Shown here piece after piece: positions 1-9,174 of a DNA stretch of 64,000 bases. The notes beneath the pieces are model-generated. The model was not told the origin of the DNA. It saw only the letters and a list, made by a program, of their open reading frames with translations, and ran no database searches. The stretch's first letter is position 1. Each line of letters begins with the position of its first letter. The stretch spans positions 2,392,001-2,456,000 of the forward strand of contig NZ_LT629796.1 of assembly GCF_900106065.1 (NCBI RefSeq). The letters are read 5' to 3'. Source of the DNA: Pseudomonas mandelii. GTDB taxonomy: Bacteria; Pseudomonadota; Gammaproteobacteria; Pseudomonadales; Pseudomonadaceae. A program made the position numbers and the translations under genes.

Positions 1-79
1 TGGTTTCACGCGGAAGCGCGGTGATTTGCAGGGCAAGGTCGCCTTGCGGAATTGGATCTTCTTGTTCGAGCTCTATCAT
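1..79 (-). CDS. Acyl-CoA thioesterase, N-terminal fragment (partial)
   Basis: Only the first 26 codons lie in the window; the gene runs off the left edge. The translation starts MIELEQEDPIPQGDLALQ and continues ITALPRET, which matches my memory of the beginning of Pseudomonas hotdog-fold acyl-CoA thioesterases of the YciA type, which hydrolyse acyl-CoA to free acid and CoA. The ATG is preceded by a GAGG about ten bases upstream. The catalytic region is outside the window, so the function rests on N-terminal resemblance alone. Confidence 0.55.
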   Translation of the reverse strand, partial: MIELEQEDPIPQGDLALQITALPRET

Positions 80-462
80 GCCGGGGGTGCCTCTGACCCG
101 TGACTCTTCATTGGTACTTCAGGTGAATAGCCGTCTCAAGAAAAAACGATTCAGCCCCGAACATACTACGTTCGTCACGTTTTTCGAAAGGCGCCTAAAG
201 GGAAACTCTGCGAAACCGACTGAGCCACGCAATGACCTTGCCAGTCATCCAGCGCGTTTTCGCACAGCAACCCCTTACAAATGCTGCAACGCAGCGAGTA
301 TATCGATCGGTAGACTCCGAGACGACCGTCCGGTTCTCATTTTGACCGTCAAATACGCACCTCTATGTGCTTTTTCGAACAATTTGCTATCGTGCCGGAC
401 CTGCCCAAGCCCTCGCCAGCGTTGTTGGGGTTGCAGATCCGACTATAAGAGAAGCCCTTGCC
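80..462. other. Divergent intergenic region
   Basis: About 380 bases separate the thioesterase start (- strand) from the MFS transporter start (+ strand). It must hold the promoters of both genes. The open frame across it has no coding character (mixed codon use, many rare codons, no ribosome site). I see no clear operator. Confidence 0.5.
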
Positions 463-1761
463 ATGACCACAGCGCCCTCTAGCATCGCGCAGCCGACCCA
501 GCCCGCACGCCCGTTAACCCGTAGCGACTACAAGACGTTATCGCTGTCTGCCTTGGGCGGTGCACTGGAGTTTTACGACTTCATCATCTTCGTGTTCTTC
601 GCCACGGTGGTGGGCAAACTGTTCTTCCCGGCGGACATGCCCGAGTGGCTGCGCCTGATGCAGACGTTCGGCATTTTCGCCGCCGGCTACCTCGCTCGTC
701 CGTTGGGCGGCATTGTGATGGCCCATTTCGGCGACCTGCTTGGCCGCAAAAAGATGTTCACCCTGAGCATTTTCATGATGGCGGTGCCGACCCTGATCAT
801 GGGTCTGCTGCCGACTTATGCGCAGATCGGCATGTGGGCGCCGATCCTGTTGCTGTTGATGCGGGTGATTCAAGGCGCGGCGATTGGCGGTGAAGTGCCG
901 GGCGCGTGGGTATTCGTTTCCGAACACGTGCCGCAGCGACATATCGGTTATGCCTGCGGCACCCTGACGAGCGGTCTGACGGCTGGCATCCTCCTGGGTT
1001 CATTGGTCGCCACGGCGATCAACAGCATTTACACCCCGCTGGAAGTGTCCGATTACGCCTGGCGGATCCCGTTCCTGCTGGGTGGCGTGTTCGGTCTGTT
1101 CTCGGTCTACCTGCGCCGCTGGTTGCACGAGACCCCAGTGTTTGCCGAACTGCAACTGCGCAAGGCCCTGGCCGAAGAAGTGCCGCTGCGCGCGGTGCTG
1201 CGTGACCATCGCGGTGCGATCCTGATTTCCATGTTGCTGACCTGGCTGCTGTCCGCCGGCATCATCGTGGTCATTCTGATGACGCCGACCGTGCTGCAGA
1301 CCGTTTACCACTTCTCGCCAACTACCGCGTTGCAGGCCAACAGCCTGGCGATCGTGTTCCTGAGTGTAGGTTGCGTGGCTTCCGGTGCCCTGGCTGACCG
1401 TTTCGGCGCTGGCCGAGTGTTTGTGTTTGGCAGCGCCGCGCTGTTGATCAGCTCGTGGACGTTCTATCACAGCCTGTTCAACCACCCGGACTGGCTGTTC
1501 CCGATGTACGCCTTGACCGGTTTCCTGGTCGGGACCATCGGTGCAGTGCCCTACGTGATGGTCAAAGCCTTTCCAGCGGTGGTGCGCTTCAGCGGGTTGT
1601 CGTTCTCCTACAACCTGGCCTATGCGATTTTCGGTGGTTTGACGCCGATGGTGGTGACGCTGCTGCTCAAGGAAAGCCCGATGGGACCTGCCTACTACGT
1701 GGCGATCATTTGCGGGGTCGGGATTCTGGTGGGTGCGTATCTTTGGAAGAAGGGTCGCTGA
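463..1761 (+). CDS. MFS transporter, metabolite:H+ symporter type
   Basis: The 432-residue product is a major facilitator superfamily inner-membrane transporter. It has about twelve hydrophobic segments and the MHS-subfamily signatures: an N-terminal GALEFYDFIIF motif around residue 28, a loop 2-3 motif GDLLGRKKM near residue 88, and a VPGAWVFVSEH segment. The MHS family imports small organic acids, betaines or citrate with protons; the substrate cannot be read from the sequence. ATG 463 was chosen because the in-frame extension upstream is not protein-like and the MHS hydrophobic core begins about 25 residues after this start. It is monocistronic and followed by a REP-like hairpin. Confidence 0.85.
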   Translation: MTTAPSSIAQPTQPARPLTRSDYKTLSLSALGGALEFYDFIIFVFFATVVGKLFFPADMPEWLRLMQTFGIFAAGYLARPLGGIVMAHFGDLLGRKKMFTLSIFMMAVPTLIMGLLPTYAQIGMWAPILLLLMRVIQGAAIGGEVPGAWVFVSEHVPQRHIGYACGTLTSGLTAGILLGSLVATAINSIYTPLEVSDYAWRIPFLLGGVFGLFSVYLRRWLHETPVFAELQLRKALAEEVPLRAVLRDHRGAILISMLLTWLLSAGIIVVILMTPTVLQTVYHFSPTTALQANSLAIVFLSVGCVASGALADRFGAGRVFVFGSAALLISSWTFYHSLFNHPDWLFPMYALTGFLVGTIGAVPYVMVKAFPAVVRFSGLSFSYNLAYAIFGGLTPMVVTLLLKESPMGPAYYVAIICGVGILVGAYLWKKGR

Positions 1762-1790
1762 TCCCCGAAACTGTCTGTAGCTGTACCGGC

Positions 1791-1856
1791 CCTATCGCAA
1801 GCAGGCTAGCGCCCACATTGAATTGCATTGCAATGTGGGGCTAGCCTGCTAGCGAT
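1791..1856. repeat. REP-like inverted repeat
   Basis: Two arms of about 26-30 bases, both carrying GCAGGCTAGC-type sequence in opposite orientation, flank a short ATTGCATTG centre. It lies just after the MFS gene. It can fold into a long hairpin and probably serves as a REP element or transcript end. Confidence 0.6.
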
Positions 1857-1908
1857 TTGGGGCGCATGAATTATCCGGTAAAAACTCGAATGCTGGCCTT
1901 TCATCCAA

Positions 1909-1926
1909 TTGTCATATTTCAGCCAT
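1909..1926 (+). promoter_or_regulatory. Candidate PHO box upstream of pstS
   Basis: The sequence TTGTCATATTTCAGCCAT resembles the PhoB site (two TGTCAT-like heptamers separated by four or five bases). The first half is perfect and the second has mismatches. It ends about 66 bases before the pstS start, a suitable place for phosphate-starvation activation. Confidence 0.6.
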
Positions 1927-1992
1927 AGAGTGTTCACACGGCCTGCTGATACTTGGCCCCGACTAACACACCCTATCTGCTAGGAGTAAGGC

Positions 1993-2991
1993 ATGAAACT
2001 GAAGCGTTTGATGGCGGCAATGACTTTTGTCGCTGCTGGCGTTGCGACTGCCAACGCGGTTGCCGCTGTTGACCCTGCTATCCCGAGCTACACCAAGACC
2101 ACTGGTGTGTCGGGCAACCTGTCCAGCGTCGGCTCCGATACCCTGGCCAACCTCATGACCCTGTGGGCTGAGAACTACAAAAAAGAATACCCGAACGTCA
2201 ACATCCAGATTCAGGCTGCCGGTTCCTCTACCGCGCCACCTGCGCTGACTGAAGGCACCGCTAACCTGGGCCCGATGAGCCGCAAGATGAAGGACAACGA
2301 GCTGCAAGCCTTCGAAACCAAATACGGCTACAAGCCAACCGCTATCCCGGTTGCCGTGGACGCCCTGGCTGTCTTCGTACACAAAGACAACCCGATCCAG
2401 CACATGACCATGGAGCAAGTCGACGCGATCTTCTCCTCGACTCGTCTGTGCGGTGCTAAAACCGACGTGAAAACCTGGGGTGATCTGGGCGTGACGGGCG
2501 ACCTGGCCAACAAGCCGGTTCAGCTGTTCGGTCGTAACTCGGTATCCGGCACCTACGGCTACTTCAAAGAAGAAGCCCTGTGCAAAGGCGACTACAAGCC
2601 AAACGTCAACGAACAACCAGGTTCGGCTTCGGTTGTGCAGTCGATCAGCTCCTCGCTGAACGGCGTGGGTTACTCGGGCATCGGCTACAAGACCGCTAGC
2701 GTGAAGACAGTGGCTCTTGCCAAGAAAGGCAGCACTGAGTTCATCGAAGACAGCGAAGAAAACGCCCTGAACGGCAAGTACCCACTGTCGCGTTTCCTCT
2801 ACGTTTACGTCAACAAAGCCCCGAACAAGCCTCTGGCCCCGCTGGAAGCTGAGTTCGTGAAACTGATTCTGTCCAAACAGGGTCAGGAAGTTGTAGTGAA
2901 AGACGGTTACATCCCACTGCCGGCCAAGGTTGCTGCAAAAGCACTGGCTGACCTGGGTCTGCAAGAAGGCGGCAACGTAGCAAAAAAGTAA
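1993..2991 (+). CDS. pstS: Phosphate ABC transporter, periplasmic phosphate-binding protein
   Basis: PstS captures inorganic phosphate in the periplasm and hands it to the PstCA channel. The 332-residue product starts with a Sec signal peptide (basic MKLKR, hydrophobic core, Ala-rich cleavage region near residue 24). The phosphate-binding segments are visible: SVGSDT near residue 46, [10 protein letters not shown] near 75, and [13 protein letters not shown] near 178. Length and motifs fit the high-affinity Pseudomonas PstS rather than a DING protein. The ATG is preceded by AGGAGTAAGG. A candidate PHO box lies upstream, and a perfect hairpin follows the stop before pstC. Confidence 0.95.
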   Translation: MKLKRLMAAMTFVAAGVATANAVAAVDPAIPSYTKTTGVSGNLSSVGSDTLANLMTLWAENYKKEYPNVNIQIQAAGSSTAPPALTEGTANLGPMSRKMKDNELQAFETKYGYKPTAIPVAVDALAVFVHKDNPIQHMTMEQVDAIFSSTRLCGAKTDVKTWGDLGVTGDLANKPVQLFGRNSVSGTYGYFKEEALCKGDYKPNVNEQPGSASVVQSISSSLNGVGYSGIGYKTASVKTVALAKKGSTEFIEDSEENALNGKYPLSRFLYVYVNKAPNKPLAPLEAEFVKLILSKQGQEVVVKDGYIPLPAKVAAKALADLGLQEGGNVAKK

Positions 2992-2997
2992 AACCCT

Positions 2998-3020
2998 GAG
3001 CCCGGGGTAATCCCGGGCTC
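2998..3020 (+). terminator. Hairpin after pstS (attenuator or mRNA-stabilising stem)
   Basis: A perfect 9-bp GC-rich stem (GAGCCCGGG / CCCGGGCTC) with a 5-base loop begins six bases after the pstS stop. No T-run follows, so it is unlikely to be a full intrinsic terminator. Such a stem would fit differential expression, with more PstS than permease. Confidence 0.55.
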
Positions 3021-3021
3021 T

Positions 3022-3110
3022 GCAGGAGCGAGGCTTGCCCGCGAAAGCGGTGGTTCAGTCAACGTGACGTTGAATGTAATGACGCCTTCGCGAGCAAGCT
3101 TCGATCCTGC
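3022..3110. repeat. REP pair between pstS and pstC
   Basis: The left arm carries GGAGCGAGGCTTGCCCGCGAA; the right arm is its imperfect inverse (TTCGCGAGCAAGCTTCG followed by ATCCTGC). This is the same family as the repeats at 10148 and 57522. The two arms are about 40 bases apart. Confidence 0.75.
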
Positions 3111-3187
3111 AAATGCCGGTACGCCGGCCCCCAAATTTCCGGTCCACTGCCAGTTCCCGCTGGCGGCGGATTTGTTGCGTCACTGCA

Positions 3188-3205
3188 TTGTCATCTTTCT
3201 GTCAT
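3188..3205 (+). promoter_or_regulatory. PHO box upstream of pstC
   Basis: TTGTCATCTTTCTGTCAT has two perfect TGTCAT half-sites separated by five bases, the classic PhoB direct repeat. It lies 22 bases before the pstC start. This suggests that pstCAB-phoU has its own PhoB-dependent promoter in addition to read-through from pstS. Confidence 0.8.
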
Positions 3206-3227
3206 ACAGGATCGCTAGGGTGTGCGC

Positions 3228-5510
3228 ATGAATGATCTGGCCAATTCCACCATGACTACTAATCCCCCCAAGCGAATTGATTTCAATACGCCTGAGCTGC
3301 AACGCAAGCGCCGCATCCGCGCGCTCAAAGATCGCCTGACCCGCTGGTACGTCCTCGTGGGCGGCCTTGCCGTTCTCGGCGCGATCACGCTGATCTTTTT
3401 CTTCCTCGCCTACGTCGTCGCGCCGCTGTTCCAGGGTGCCGACCTGACTGCCAAGGACGCCATCACGCCTGCCTGGATGCAAGACGCCGGCAAGCCGCTG
3501 ATGATCTCCCTGGAAGAACAGAATCAGGTCGCCATGCGGGTTTCCGACAAAGGGCAGGCGCTGTTCTTCGATATCGACAGTGGCGCCGAACTCAAGCGCG
3601 TCGATCTGCCGATCCCGGCCGGCACCACCGTGACTTCCATCGGCGAAGACCAACCGGGCCATCCCTTGGTGGCTGTAGGTTTGTCCAATGGCCAGGCGCT
3701 GGTGTTCCGCCACACGTATAAGGTCAGCTACCCGGACGGCAAGAAAACCATCTCGCCAGCCGTCGAATACCCGTACGGCGAAACTCCGATTGCGCTGAAC
3801 GAGGCGGGCGGTGCGCTTGAGCACGTCAGCCTCAACGCCACCGACACCACTCTGATGCTGGTTGGCTCCACCGGTTCGCAACTCAATGTGCTCTCGCTGA
3901 CCAGCGAAGAAAACATGATGACCGGCGAAGTCACCAACGAGCAGAAGCGTATCGAGCTGCCGCAGATGACCGAGCCGGTGAAGAACATCTTTGTCGACCC
4001 GCGTCAGCAATGGCTGTACGTGATCAACGGTCGCGCCCAGGCCGACGTGTTCAGCCTGCGCGACAAGAGCCTCAACGGTCGCTACAAATTGCTGGAAAAC
4101 GGTGACGCCGAAATCACTGCCAGTACTCAACTGGTGGGCGGTATCTCGCTGATCCTCGGCGACTCCAAAGGCGGCCTCGCCCAGTGGTTCATGGCCCGTG
4201 ACCCGGATGGCGAGTTGCGCCTGAAGCAGATCCGCACTTTCCAGATGGGCACTACGCCGATCGTTGAAATCACCGCTGAAGAACGTCGCAAAGGCTTCGT
4301 GGCCCTCGACGCCTCCGGCAAGCTTGGCGTGTTCCACAGCACCGCCCACCGCACCTTGCTGGTGGACCAGGTGGTCGACGGCCAAGGTGTCTTCGGCCTG
4401 TCGCCACGGGCCAACCGTGTGATCGTCGAAGCGGGCGGCAAGATTCAGCCGCTGCTGCTCGACAACCCGCACCCGGAAGTGTCGTGGAGCGCGTTGTGGA
4501 GCAAGGTCTGGTACGAGAACTACGACGAGCCTAAATACGTCTGGCAATCGACCGCCGCCAACACCGACTTCGAACCCAAGCTCAGCCTGTCGCCGCTGAC
4601 CTTCGGCACCCTGAAAGCCGCGTTCTACGCCATGCTGCTGGCCGCTCCTCTGGCCGTCGCTGCCGCGATCTACACCGCGTATTTCATGGCCCCGGGCATG
4701 CGCCGCAAGGTCAAGCCGGTGATCGAGCTGATGGAAGCGATGCCGACGGTGATCCTCGGCTTCTTCGCCGGCCTGTTCCTCGCGCCTTATGTGGAAGGGC
4801 ATTTGCCGGGCATCTTCAGCCTGCTGATGCTCCTGCCGATCGGCATCCTGGTCGCCGGTTTCGTCTTCAGCCGCCTGCCTGAGTCCATCCGCCTGAAAGT
4901 GCCGGACGGCTGGGAAAGCGCGATCCTGATCCCGGTGATTCTGTTTGTGGGCTGGTTGTCGCTGTACATGAGCCCGTACATGGAAACCTGGTTCTTCGGC
5001 GGCGACATGCGCATGTGGATCTCCCACGACCTGGGCATTACCTACGACCAGCGCAACGCTCTGGTAGTCGGTCTGGCCATGGGCTTCGCGGTGATCCCGA
5101 ACATTTACTCCATCGCCGAAGACGCCGTGTTCAGCGTGCCCCGCGGCCTGACCCTCGGTTCCCTGGCCCTCGGTGCGACGCCATGGCAGACCATGACCCG
5201 TGTGGTGATCCTCACCGCCAGCCCGGGCATCTTCTCGGCACTGATGATCGGCATGGGCCGTGCGGTCGGTGAAACCATGATCGTGCTGATGGCCACCGGT
5301 AACACCCCGGTCATGGAAATGAACCTGTTCGAAGGTCTGCGAACGCTGGCCGCCAACGTCGCGGTGGAAATGCCCGAGTCGGAAGTCGGCGGCAGCCACT
5401 ATCGCGTGCTGTTCCTCTCGGCACTGGTGCTGCTGTTGTTCACCTTCGTCATGAACACCCTCGCGGAACTGATTCGTCAGCGTCTGCGCAAGAAATACTC
5501 GTCGCTTTAA
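3228..5510 (+). CDS. pstC: Phosphate ABC transporter permease PstC (long form)
   Basis: PstC is one of the two inner-membrane channel subunits of the Pst phosphate importer. At 760 residues it is more than twice the length of E. coli PstC. A first membrane segment near residues 40-65 is followed by about 380 mostly soluble residues. The permease core starts near residue 460 and contains the ABC-binding EAA-type loop (ALGATPWQTMTRVV, near residue 645). The long form is usual in Pseudomonas. ATG 3228 has TAGGG seven bases upstream; an in-frame GTG at 3222 and an ATG at 3252 are less likely alternatives. pstA follows after 15 bases. Confidence 0.93.
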   Translation: MNDLANSTMTTNPPKRIDFNTPELQRKRRIRALKDRLTRWYVLVGGLAVLGAITLIFFFLAYVVAPLFQGADLTAKDAITPAWMQDAGKPLMISLEEQNQVAMRVSDKGQALFFDIDSGAELKRVDLPIPAGTTVTSIGEDQPGHPLVAVGLSNGQALVFRHTYKVSYPDGKKTISPAVEYPYGETPIALNEAGGALEHVSLNATDTTLMLVGSTGSQLNVLSLTSEENMMTGEVTNEQKRIELPQMTEPVKNIFVDPRQQWLYVINGRAQADVFSLRDKSLNGRYKLLENGDAEITASTQLVGGISLILGDSKGGLAQWFMARDPDGELRLKQIRTFQMGTTPIVEITAEERRKGFVALDASGKLGVFHSTAHRTLLVDQVVDGQGVFGLSPRANRVIVEAGGKIQPLLLDNPHPEVSWSALWSKVWYENYDEPKYVWQSTAANTDFEPKLSLSPLTFGTLKAAFYAMLLAAPLAVAAAIYTAYFMAPGMRRKVKPVIELMEAMPTVILGFFAGLFLAPYVEGHLPGIFSLLMLLPIGILVAGFVFSRLPESIRLKVPDGWESAILIPVILFVGWLSLYMSPYMETWFFGGDMRMWISHDLGITYDQRNALVVGLAMGFAVIPNIYSIAEDAVFSVPRGLTLGSLALGATPWQTMTRVVILTASPGIFSALMIGMGRAVGETMIVLMATGNTPVMEMNLFEGLRTLAANVAVEMPESEVGGSHYRVLFLSALVLLLFTFVMNTLAELIRQRLRKKYSSL

Positions 5511-5525
5511 GAAAGGTAGAAGTCT

Positions 5526-7196
5526 GTGAAACAGAACTCCCTGAAAGGATGGTTCAAGAGCGGCGCCCCAGGCGTCTGGATCAGCGGTGGCGCGGTGTCC
5601 ATCGCGGTCATCATGACCATTGGCTTGCTGGCGGTGATTGCCGTGCGCGGTCTGGGCCACTTCTGGCCGGCAGACCTGGTGCACGCCAGTTATGACGTGC
5701 CGGGCCAGGCCAACCACCTCGTCATCGGCGAAGTGGTGCAGAAAGAAGAAGTGCCGCGCGAGCGCTTGAAAAGCGCTGGTCTGCCGGTGCCCGATCAGGG
5801 CCCGGAGTTCATGACCCGTGAGCTGATCAAGGTCGGCAACCGCGACCTGAACGGCAACGACTTCACCTGGATCGTCGGCGAGTGGCTGACCAACCAGAAG
5901 ACGCCGCCGGAGCTGATGGCCGTCGAGCGTCGCGAGTGGGGCAACTTCTACGGCTACCTGGTCAACGTCAAGCAGGACGGCAAAGTCATTGCTGAGGGCG
6001 AAGCCGCATGGCCCGAGTTGCAGGCCCGTGTCGATCGCGTGAACAAGCTTGCAGCACAGCTCAAGACCCTGGAAAAAGTCGACATTGGCGCGATCAACGC
6101 CGGTCTGGAACGTGTGCGTCTGCACGGTCGCAAACTGGAACTGGCCGGCCAGCTCGACGCCGCCGCGCAAGCGGACATGGAATCCGAGCGCGCTGAGCTC
6201 AATGCTCGTTATCAGGACATCGAAGCCCGCCTGAATGACCTGCACGCCCAGTTCAACCGCGACAGCCTGACCGCCCGCGATGCCAACGGCAAAGAGATCG
6301 AGATCGGCATCGGCAAAGTGGTCCGCGCCTATCAGCCGAACGCCATGGGCACCTTCACCAAGATCGGCTTCTACGTCAGCAAGGTCTGGGAATTCCTCAG
6401 CGATGACCCGCGTGAAGCGAACACTGAGGGCGGGATCTTCCCGGCCATTTTCGGCACCGTCATGATGACCTTGATCATGGCGATGATCGTGACGCCGTTC
6501 GGCGTGTTGGCGGCGGTTTACCTGCGTGAATACGCCAAGCAGAACGCGTTGACCCGGATTATCCGCATCGCGGTGAACAACCTGGCGGGCGTTCCGGCGA
6601 TTGTCTACGGCGTGTTCGGCCTGGGCTTCTTCGTCTACGTACTTGGCGGTTCGGTTGACCGGTTGTTCTTCCCGGAAGCGTTGCCGGCGCCGACCTTCGG
6701 TACACCGGGTTTGCTTTGGGCGTCCCTGACCCTGGCGCTGCTGGCGGTGCCGGTGGTGATCGTGGCCACGGAAGAAGGCCTGGCGCGGATTCCTCGCACC
6801 GTGCGTGAGGGCTCGTTGGCCCTCGGCGCGACCAAGGCTGAAACCTTGTGGAAGATCGTGCTGCCAATGGCCAGCCCGGCAATGATGACCGGCATGATCC
6901 TCGCCGTGGCGCGCGCCGCGGGTGAAGTGGCGCCGCTGATGCTGGTGGGTGTGGTGAAACTGGCACCGTCGCTGCCACTGGACGGCAACTACCCGTACCT
7001 CCACCTGGACCAGAAGATCATGCACTTGGGCTTCCATATCTATGACGTCGGCTTCCAAAGCCCGAACGTTGAGGCCGCGCGGCCGCTGGTGTACGCCACG
7101 GCGCTGCTGCTGGTGCTGGTGATCGCCACATTGAACCTGTCGGCCGTTTATATCCGTAACCATCTGCGCGAAAAATACAAAGCTCTAGACAGCTAA
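5526..7196 (+). CDS. pstA: Phosphate ABC transporter permease PstA
   Basis: PstA is the second channel subunit of the phosphate importer. The 556-residue product has an N-terminal membrane segment, a long region (about residues 60-310) that includes a charged helical stretch around 160-240, and the permease core with the EAA loop SLALGATKAETLWKIVLP near residue 428. Like PstC, it is the enlarged Pseudomonas form. It uses a GTG start preceded by GAAAGGTAG. The 95-base gap to pstB is filled with short inverted repeats, so pstB may be partly uncoupled from pstA. Confidence 0.93.
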   Translation: MKQNSLKGWFKSGAPGVWISGGAVSIAVIMTIGLLAVIAVRGLGHFWPADLVHASYDVPGQANHLVIGEVVQKEEVPRERLKSAGLPVPDQGPEFMTRELIKVGNRDLNGNDFTWIVGEWLTNQKTPPELMAVERREWGNFYGYLVNVKQDGKVIAEGEAAWPELQARVDRVNKLAAQLKTLEKVDIGAINAGLERVRLHGRKLELAGQLDAAAQADMESERAELNARYQDIEARLNDLHAQFNRDSLTARDANGKEIEIGIGKVVRAYQPNAMGTFTKIGFYVSKVWEFLSDDPREANTEGGIFPAIFGTVMMTLIMAMIVTPFGVLAAVYLREYAKQNALTRIIRIAVNNLAGVPAIVYGVFGLGFFVYVLGGSVDRLFFPEALPAPTFGTPGLLWASLTLALLAVPVVIVATEEGLARIPRTVREGSLALGATKAETLWKIVLPMASPAMMTGMILAVARAAGEVAPLMLVGVVKLAPSLPLDGNYPYLHLDQKIMHLGFHIYDVGFQSPNVEAARPLVYATALLLVLVIATLNLSAVYIRNHLREKYKALDS

Positions 7197-7291
7197 AGCC
7201 ATTAGCCACAAGCGGCAAGCTATAAGCCGCTTTTGCTCAAAACTTGCAGCTTGCAGCTAGAAGCTTGCAGCTACGAACGGAGTGAGACCCC
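7197..7291. repeat. Short repeats (CTTGCAGCT type) between pstA and pstB
   Basis: The gap contains AGCCACAAGCGGCAAGCTATAAGC-type sequence followed by three CTTGCAGCT units, which can pair with each other as inverted copies. The same word family recurs after pstB at 8126-8245. It resembles a dispersed Pseudomonas repeat distinct from the REP pairs. Confidence 0.55.
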
Positions 7292-8125
7292 ATGCAGCAC
7301 GAAGCACATACCCACGGCATCAACATGTCTGCCCTGGGCCGCGACAAACAGAGCTTGAGCCTTGAACAGGAAACCGTGGCCATCGAAGTGCCGGGCCTGA
7401 ACCTGTTCTACGGCGACAAACAAGCGCTGTACGACGTCAGCCTGAACATTCCGAAACAGCGTGTGACCGCCTTCATCGGCCCCTCCGGCTGCGGCAAGTC
7501 CACGCTACTGCGTACCTTCAACCGCATGAACGACCTGGTCGACGGTTGCCGCGTAGAAGGTGAAATCAACCTGTACGGCCACAACATCTACCGTAAGGGC
7601 GAAGACGTGGCCGAACTGCGTCGTCGCGTCGGCATGGTGTTCCAGAAGCCGAACCCGTTCCCGAAAACCATCTACGAAAACGTGGTGTACGGCCTGCGCA
7701 TCCAAGGCATCAACAAAAAGCGCGTTCTCGACGAAGCGGTCGAGTGGGCGTTGAAAGGCGCGGCGCTGTGGGACGAAGTCAAAGACCGTCTGCATGAATC
7801 GGCACTCGGCCTGTCCGGTGGTCAGCAGCAACGTCTGGTCATCGCGCGCACCATCGCTGTAGAGCCGGAAGTGCTGCTGCTCGACGAACCATGCTCGGCA
7901 CTCGACCCGATCTCCACGCTGAAAGTCGAAGAACTGATCTACGAATTGAAATCGAAATTCACCATTGTCATCGTGACCCACAACATGCAACAGGCCGCGC
8001 GGGTTTCCGACTACACGGCGTTCATGTACATGGGCAAACTGGTGGAATTCGGCGACACCGATACGCTGTTCACCAATCCGGCGAAGAAGCAGACCGAAGA
8101 CTACATCACTGGTCGCTACGGCTAG
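7292..8125 (+). CDS. pstB: Phosphate ABC transporter ATP-binding protein
   Basis: PstB is the cytoplasmic ATPase that powers phosphate uptake through PstCA. The 277-residue protein has Walker [10 protein letters not shown] (63-71), the ABC signature LSGGQQQR (about 174-181), Walker B LLLDEP followed by CSALDP (about 195-206), and the switch histidine in VTHNMQQA. The N-terminal 25 residues are a variable extension. An alternative ATG (MSALG) lies 11 codons in, but ATG 7292 has GGAGTGAGA upstream. Repeats flank the gene on both sides. Confidence 0.97.
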   Translation: MQHEAHTHGINMSALGRDKQSLSLEQETVAIEVPGLNLFYGDKQALYDVSLNIPKQRVTAFIGPSGCGKSTLLRTFNRMNDLVDGCRVEGEINLYGHNIYRKGEDVAELRRRVGMVFQKPNPFPKTIYENVVYGLRIQGINKKRVLDEAVEWALKGAALWDEVKDRLHESALGLSGGQQQRLVIARTIAVEPEVLLLDEPCSALDPISTLKVEELIYELKSKFTIVIVTHNMQQAARVSDYTAFMYMGKLVEFGDTDTLFTNPAKKQTEDYITGRYG

Positions 8126-8245
8126 CCGTACAGCTGCAAGCCGCAAGTTTCAAGCGGCAAGTAGGAAGCGGTGCGATATCAGGACTTATACATAACTGCT
8201 TGAAGCTTGCAGCTTGAAGCTGGCAACTTTCGCGGAGCGAACCGA
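8126..8245. repeat. Short repeats between pstB and phoU
   Basis: The region contains AGCTGCAAGCCGCAAG, GGCAAGTAGGAAG and CTTGAAGCTTGCAGCTTGAA, members of the same repeat family as at 7197-7291. The centre is unlike the flanks. It separates phoU from pstB by 120 bases. Confidence 0.5.
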
Positions 8246-9007
8246 ATGATTAGTAAAGAAGGCCTTACCCATCACATCTCCGCGCAGTTCAACGCTGAGC
8301 TGGAGGAAGTTCGCAGCCACCTCCTGGCCATGGGCGGTCTGGTGGAAAAGCAGGTCAATGACGCGGTGACCGCGCTGATCGAGGCCGACTCCGGCCTGGC
8401 CCAGCAGGTTCGCGAGATCGACGACCAGATCAACCAGATGGAACGCAACATCGACGAAGAATGCCTGCGCATTCTGGCCCGTCGTCAGCCGGCCGCATCC
8501 GACTTGCGTCTGATCATCAGCATCTCCAAATCGGTGATCGACCTGGAGCGCATCGGTGACGAAGCGACCAAGATCGCCCGCCGCGCCATTCAGTTGTGCG
8601 AAGAAGGCGAGGCCCCGCGCGGCTACGTCGAGGTTCGCCACATCGGCGACCAGGTGCGCAACATGGTGCGTGACGCGCTGGACGCCTTTGCCCGCTTCGA
8701 CGCCGACCTGGCGTTGTCGGTGGCCCAGTACGACAAGATCATCGACCGCGAATACAAGACCGCACTGCGTGAGCTGGCGACCTACATGATGGAAGACCCG
8801 CGCTCTATCTCGCGGGTCTTGAGCATTATCTGGGTGCTGCGTTCGCTGGAGCGGATCGGTGACCACGCGCGCAATATCTCGGAACTGGTGATTTACCTGG
8901 TGCGCGGTACGGACGTGCGTCACCTGGGCCTCAAGCGCATGAAAGAAGAAGTTGAAGGCACAAGTGGCGAAACCGCTAATGTTCCGGGCAAAGCTGACGA
9001 TAAGTAA
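8246..9007 (+). CDS. phoU: Phosphate signalling complex protein PhoU
   Basis: PhoU links the Pst transporter to the kinase PhoR and keeps the Pho regulon off when phosphate is plentiful. The 253-residue product has the two three-helix PhoU repeats, with the metal-binding acidic signatures (E-x-x-x-D-x-x-I-N, and RIGDEATKIARRA in repeat 1; RIGDHARNISELVIYL in repeat 2). ATG 8246 has CGGAGCGA upstream; an in-frame ATG 13 codons earlier lies in the repeat DNA and is not protein-like. A strong intrinsic terminator follows. Confidence 0.97.
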   Translation: MISKEGLTHHISAQFNAELEEVRSHLLAMGGLVEKQVNDAVTALIEADSGLAQQVREIDDQINQMERNIDEECLRILARRQPAASDLRLIISISKSVIDLERIGDEATKIARRAIQLCEEGEAPRGYVEVRHIGDQVRNMVRDALDAFARFDADLALSVAQYDKIIDREYKTALRELATYMMEDPRSISRVLSIIWVLRSLERIGDHARNISELVIYLVRGTDVRHLGLKRMKEEVEGTSGETANVPGKADDK

Positions 9008-9018
9008 GACTGCCCAAG

Positions 9019-9050
9019 AAAAACGCCCGGTCCTTTGGCCGGGCGTTTTT
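9019..9050 (+). terminator. Rho-independent terminator after phoU
   Basis: An 11-bp stem (AAAACGCCCGG / CCGGGCGTTTT) with an 8-base loop is followed by a T-run. It ends the pst-phoU operon 12 bases after the stop codon. Confidence 0.9.
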
Positions 9051-9174
9051 GTGTGTGGCTTTCGACTTCAAAAGCAGCACCCGCGAACGAAAAGTCCCGG
9101 CGTGACTGAAGGTTTTTGGCAATGTGCCATCAGCAAAACGGTATGCTTGCCGGGATTTTTTCGAGGGGTGATGG

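Noticed and set aside
21..482. 153-codon open frame at the left edge
   Set aside because: It overlaps the thioesterase start on the other strand and has no coding character.
3180..7163. Open frame of 1327 codons on the - strand opposite pstC-pstA
   Set aside because: It is a shadow of high-GC3 coding on the other strand; composition is His/Gln/Arg-rich with no domain, and both pst genes on the + strand are unmistakable.
7197..8245. CRISPR-like array around pstB
   Set aside because: The repeats are short, degenerate and partly inverted, with no regular spacers and no cas genes.
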